DNA from: Sphaerimonospora mesophila NBRC 14179 = JCM 3151
Lineage (GTDB): Bacteria > Actinomycetota > Actinomycetes > Streptosporangiales > Streptosporangiaceae
Assembly (NCBI GenBank): GCA_001552515.1
Contig: BCRI01000042.1
Coordinates: forward strand, 1-53,057
DNA: 53,057 nt
Direction of reading: 5' to 3'
The notes under the pieces were generated by a model. The model made no database searches. It saw only the letters and a program-made list of their open reading frames with translations, and was not told the origin of the DNA. Of the stretch, positions 50,530-53,057 are shown piece by piece (positions within the stretch are counted from its first letter, which is position 1; each line of letters opens with the position of its first letter). The translations under genes were made by a program, and so were the position numbers.

Positions 50530-51636
50530 GTGAACGACCATGACGTTGACGACGCCATGCTGGACGAATCCGTACCGGACGACGTCGTACTGACCGAGGC
50601 CGGGACGGACAGGGCCGGGACGAGCAACGCCGGGACGGACAGGGCCGGAACGGGCGGCACCGGGACCGAAGACGCGATCGCGGCGGAGTTCCACCTGCTG
50701 CGTCCGCGACTGCTCGGCGTGGCCTACGGCCTGCTCGGCACGCTCGACGAGGCGGAGGACGTCGTCCAAGACGCCTGGCTTCGGCTGCGCACGGCCGTGG
50801 CGGCTCCGGGCGGAGGCGAGATCCTCGACGTGACCGGCTGGCTCGTCGTCACCGTCTCCCGGCTCGCGCTCGACGTACTCCGCTCCGCCCGTCACCGGCG
50901 GGAGGAGTACGTCGGACCGTGGCTACCCGAGCCAGTTGTGTCCGAATCGGTGCGGTTCGGGTCTGTTCCTTCCGGATCATCGCGGTCAGGGTCACTCGGG
51001 TCCGGATCGCTTTGGTCCGGGTCGTTCTGGTCTGGAGATCCCCTGGAGCGGGTGACACTCGACGAGTCGATGAGCATGGCCATGCTGGTCGTGCTGGAAT
51101 CGCTCAGCCCGGCAGAACGTACGGCCTTCGTCCTCCACGACGTGTTCGGCCTGCCGTTCACCGAGGTGGGAGAGGTCGTCGGGCGCAGTCCGGCCGCCTG
51201 CCGGCAACTGGCCGCCCGGGCGCGGGCGCACCTCGCGGCCAGGGCTCCCCGTTTCGACGTCGATCCGTCCGAGCATCGACGCGTGGTGAACGCGTTCGCC
51301 CGGGCATGCGTGGGCGACGACATCCAGGCGCTGCTCACGCTGCTCGACCCGGACGTCGTCTTCCGCAGTGACGGCGGCGGCATGGTGACCGCGGCCAGGC
51401 GTCCGGTCCTCGGTGCCATTAAGGTCGCCAGGCTGCTCTTCGGGGTACGCCGCTTCGGGGAGTTCACCATGACCCCCGCTCCGGTCAACGGACGGCCCGG
51501 CCTGCTGCGCTTCCGCGATGGGCGGCTCAACGCCGTCCTGGGGCTCGAATCGGTCGACGGCCGGATCACCACCATCGACATGGTCTTGAACCCGGACAAG
51601 CTCGCACGTGTGAGCCTCACGGAACGAACCATCTGA
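50530..51636 (+). CDS. ECF41 family sigma factor (SigJ-like) with SnoaL-like C-terminal domain
   Basis: A 368-residue ECF sigma factor. Region 2 is at about residues 48-125 (LLGTLDEAEDVVQDAWLRLR), region 4 at about 190-235 (HDVFGLPFTEVGEVVGRSPAACRQLAARAR), and a C-terminal SnoaL-like domain follows. All three ECF41 signatures are visible: WLPEP (131-135), DGGGMV (281-286; usual form DGGGK) and NPDKL (354-358). An extra Ser/Gly-rich stretch (about 139-170) sits just after WLPEP, and an AGTDR-type repeat lies in the N-terminus. GTG 50530 is chosen because the promoter ends at 50521; the message is probably leaderless. ATG 50557 is the alternative. It is coupled to the AhpD-like gene, the usual ECF41 context. 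Confidence 0.9.
   Translation: MNDHDVDDAMLDESVPDDVVLTEAGTDRAGTSNAGTDRAGTGGTGTEDAIAAEFHLLRPRLLGVAYGLLGTLDEAEDVVQDAWLRLRTAVAAPGGGEILDVTGWLVVTVSRLALDVLRSARHRREEYVGPWLPEPVVSESVRFGSVPSGSSRSGSLGSGSLWSGSFWSGDPLERVTLDESMSMAMLVVLESLSPAERTAFVLHDVFGLPFTEVGEVVGRSPAACRQLAARARAHLAARAPRFDVDPSEHRRVVNAFARACVGDDIQALLTLLDPDVVFRSDGGGMVTAARRPVLGAIKVARLLFGVRRFGEFTMTPAPVNGRPGLLRFRDGRLNAVLGLESVDGRITTIDMVLNPDKLARVSLTERTI
50599..50673 (+). repeat. 15-bp tandem repeat, 5 copies, in the sigma factor N-terminus
   Basis: Units GCCGGGACGGACAGG (copies 1 and 3 identical) with diverged copies. It encodes AGTDR-like five-residue repeats. Related GCCGGGACG words also occur just upstream at 50421-50456. Confidence 0.8.
50958..51032 (+). 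repeat. 15-bp degenerate tandem repeat, 5 copies, in the sigma factor linker
   Basis: Units such as CGGATCATCGCGGTC, CGGATCGCTTTGGTC and CGGGTCGTTCTGGTC. It encodes the Ser/Gly-rich insertion between regions 2 and 4. Confidence 0.7.
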
Positions 51637-51650
51637 AAAGGAGATCGAAC

Positions 51651-52100
51651 ATGCAGAGAATCGACGTCAGCCGACTCGCCCCCGAGGCGTACCGCGCGAT
51701 GCACGCGCTGGAGAGATTCCAGCGTGAGAGCGGGGTTCCGCACCCCACCCTCGAACTCATCAAGATCCGGGTCAGCCAGATCAACGGTTGCGCGTTCTGT
51801 GTGGACATGCACAACCATGACGCCAAGAAGGCCGGGGAGACCGACGAGCGCCTGTGGTCCGTGGCCACGTGGCGCGAGGCGCCCTTCTACACGGAGGCGG
51901 AGCGGGCCGCGCTGGCGCTCGCCGAGGAGGCGACCCGGCTGAGCGACCGTCCGGACGCGGTGCCCGACGATGTGTGGGCGGAGGCCGCCAAACACTACGA
52001 CGACGAAACACTCGCCGCACTCGTGGTGGCCATCGCGACGATCAACGCCTGGAACAGGATCGCCGTGACCACCCGGGTGGTCCCCGGCTCCCTCCGCTGA
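51651..52100 (+). CDS. AhpD-like carboxymuconolactone decarboxylase family protein
   Basis: A 149-residue AhpD-fold protein. The redox motif is CAFC (Cys47, Cys50) followed by His54 in VDMHNHDAKKAGE, the pattern of alkylhydroperoxidase-type members. It probably acts as a peroxidase or disulfide reductase in the cytoplasm. It starts 14 bases after the ECF41 sigma stop with AAGGAG upstream and is the likely target of that sigma factor. A carboxymuconolactone decarboxylase-like protein beside ECF41 is an established association. Confidence 0.92.
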   Translation: MQRIDVSRLAPEAYRAMHALERFQRESGVPHPTLELIKIRVSQINGCAFCVDMHNHDAKKAGETDERLWSVATWREAPFYTEAERAALALAEEATRLSDRPDAVPDDVWAEAAKHYDDETLAALVVAIATINAWNRIAVTTRVVPGSLR

Positions 52101-52224
52101 TCTCGACCCGACCGGCAGAACCGGGGGGCGGAAGCGAGGAAGTCAAGCAGTTGTAAAGGGAAAACCAGGAGACAGCAGGCGGTGCGGCGCATAATCTGCT
52201 GACGTCACGGAAAGGAGGAGCAAC

Positions 52225-52401
52225 ATGAGACACATAAGGATCACCAGGACCCGCAGCACGCGCCGCACCAAGGACACCACAGACCCCGTCGGCCCCTTCC
52301 CCCATCGGAAGAAGGCCTCCGGTCCCCACGAGGCAGACAGTCCGACACTGCCCGGCGACCTCGATCTACGCTCCCCTTCTGGCCGCCCTCTCCCCTACTG
52401 A
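52225..52401 (+). CDS. Putative 58-residue basic peptide, unknown
   Basis: A short ORF preceded by a near-ideal ribosome site (AAAGGAGGAG, four bases before ATG). It encodes MRHIRITRTRSTRRTKDTTD, a Pro/Lys-rich middle and the ending DLRSPSGRPLPY. There are no cysteines, no membrane segment and no signal peptide. It resembles nothing I know. A CATAAT box lies at 52190-52195. No modification enzymes are nearby, so a RiPP role is unsupported. The coding call rests on the ribosome site. Confidence 0.5.
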   Translation: MRHIRITRTRSTRRTKDTTDPVGPFPHRKKASGPHEADSPTLPGDLDLRSPSGRPLPY

Positions 52402-52437
52402 TCGCTTTTTTACGCTGGTTTTACCCGAACCTCGATA

Positions 52438-52457
52438 GTTATCTTCACCTAGATAAC
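52438..52457. promoter_or_regulatory. Inverted repeat between the two small ORFs
   Basis: GTTATCT-TCACCT-AGATAAC is a perfect 7+6+7 inverted repeat in the most A/T-rich patch of the window, 26 bases before the second small ORF. It could be an operator. Confidence 0.5.
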
Positions 52458-52483
52458 GAAACCATCACGCTCGGGGGATGAGA

Positions 52484-52645
52484 ATGCTCAAGGTACCGCC
52501 GACTGGCCAGGTCAGGGACATCAGGTCCGCGCTCCGCCGCAGGCCCGACCGGATCCGCGACAAGAAGGTCGTCGATTTGCGAGCCTACCGGGGTGCCAAT
52601 GTGATCCGGTTCCCCCGGCCCTCCGGTCCCGCCTCGACCGCCTGA
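52484..52645 (+). CDS. Putative 53-residue basic peptide, unknown
   Basis: A short ORF beginning MLKVPPTGQVRDIRSALRRR and ending with RFPRPSGPASTA. It is strongly basic, with no cysteines or membrane segment. GGGGGA precedes the ATG at 52484 by about six bases; an ATG at 52478 is also in frame. An inverted repeat lies upstream and a strong terminator downstream, so it sits in a plausible transcription unit. No family recognised. Confidence 0.45.
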   Translation: MLKVPPTGQVRDIRSALRRRPDRIRDKKVVDLRAYRGANVIRFPRPSGPASTA

Positions 52646-52674
52646 ACTCTTCCATCTTTTGGTCTGATCTATCT

Positions 52675-52708
52675 CGGCAGGCCGGCCTCGGTGTAGGCCG
52701 GCCTGCCG
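52675..52708 (+). terminator. Strong intrinsic terminator
   Basis: CGGCAGGCCGGCCT, loop CGGTGT, AGGCCGGCCTGCCG: a perfect 14-bp stem followed by TCTGTCTTGTC. It ends the unit with the small ORFs and may also stop the HNH gene from the right. Confidence 0.85.
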
Positions 52709-52755
52709 TCTGTCTTGTCGGCCCACCCGCGAAGCGTTCGGCCTGCCGTAGCTCC

Positions 52756-53057
52756 TCACGGGCGCGGAACCTTCCCGGATGCCCGGCTGGTTCGTTCCGC
52801 ACGCTCCACTACGGGCTCCTGCTCGGTTTCATCCCGAGACCCACCGGCTGTCGTTATGTCACGTCGGTGTTTTCTGGTGGGTGAGGGGCCGATGTAGATG
52901 AACTCCCAGCGGTCGGGGCCGATCTTGCGGCGTTGGTAGCGGTCGGGGTGTCGGTAGCGGTCGCGGTTGTGGTGCTGACACATAGGGCCGAGTCTGGCCA
53001 GGTCGGTGCGGCCGCCTTCGCTCCAGTTGTCGATGTGGTCGATCTGGCACATGTTCG
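52756..53057 (-). CDS. HNH endonuclease, C-terminal part (partial)
   Basis: The frame enters from the right edge. About 100 residues are visible: MCQIDHIDNWSEGGRTDLARLGPMC, then HHNRDRYRHPDRYQRRKIGPDRWEF and a polar tail. CQIDH, the GG turn and CQHHN are the HNH/zinc motif found at the C-terminus of the DUF222/13E12 repeat family. These are often mobile or multicopy in actinobacteria. The N-terminal DUF222 part would be outside the window, so completeness cannot be judged. Confidence 0.75.
   Translation of the reverse strand, partial: NMCQIDHIDNWSEGGRTDLARLGPMCQHHNRDRYRHPDRYQRRKIGPDRWEFIYIGPSPTRKHRRDITTAGGSRDETEQEPVVERAERTSRASGKVPRP

Noticed and set aside
52225-52645. Lasso or other RiPP precursor peptides
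   Set aside because: No protease, cyclase or other modification genes and no recognisable leader; kept only as unknown small ORFs.
52756-53057. Evidence for an inserted mobile element at the right edge
   Set aside because: Only an HNH C-terminus is visible; no terminal repeats, integrase or tRNA target site is in the window.

Overview
The window is about 53 kb of very GC-rich DNA with GTG and TTG starts, GTGA stop/start overlaps, a HrdB/SigA-type principal sigma factor ending in RDYLD, Ser/Thr kinases, ROK and LacI regulators and an ECF41 sigma factor. This points to a filamentous actinomycete. My best guess, from memory of gene neighbourhoods only, is the Streptosporangiaceae (Nonomuraea, Streptosporangium or Microbispora type). 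No rRNA, tRNA, CRISPR array or complete mobile element was seen.

Layout. 1-8.5 kb: the 3' part of parC, a divergent TetR/SDR pair with two clear operators, a second SDR, a beta-carbonic anhydrase, an SPFH-domain membrane protein and parE. 8.7-15 kb: a small Cys protein (DUF7455-like), a GNAT acetyltransferase, yaaA, the principal sigma factor and a PAS-PAS-GAF-SpoIIE phosphatase. 15-24 kb: a three-helix-bundle protein, a conserved unknown, an orphan peptide-type ABC binding lipoprotein, a membrane-anchored double CbxX/CfqX AAA+ protein, an MFS exporter and a DoxX protein.

24-33 kb and 39-50.4 kb are two halves of what looks like one carbohydrate-uptake and glycosidase system. The first half has a GH3 enzyme translationally coupled to a LacI regulator, a ROK regulator, and a divergent binding-protein/permease/permease operon. 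The second half has the operon GH31 alpha-xylosidase, binding protein, two permeases and secreted GH3, followed by a GH42 beta-galactosidase. The enzyme set fits side-chain and backbone trimming of xyloglucan-type oligosaccharides. The halves share operator-like sequences: TCGAAGCGCTTCGA in front of both GH3 genes, and a TTAGTTTGG-N3-CCAGACTAA type site over the -10 region of the transporter and GH42 promoters. No ABC ATPase is present, so a shared one elsewhere is expected.

33-39 kb, between the halves, holds a small Cys-rich zinc protein and a signalling cluster: an orphan HATPase domain, two membrane Ser/Thr kinases whose stop and start codons abut, and a Gln/Pro-rich membrane protein with a sensor-like outer part. 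50.5-52.1 kb is an ECF41 sigma factor with its own predicted autoregulated promoter, coupled to an AhpD-like protein. 52.2-52.7 kb has two tiny unannotatable ORFs and a strong terminator. The right edge cuts an HNH endonuclease gene.

A theme across the window is in-frame degenerate tandem repeats of 15 bp (six places) and 12 bp (one place), adding 5- or 4-residue low-complexity repeats to otherwise ordinary proteins.
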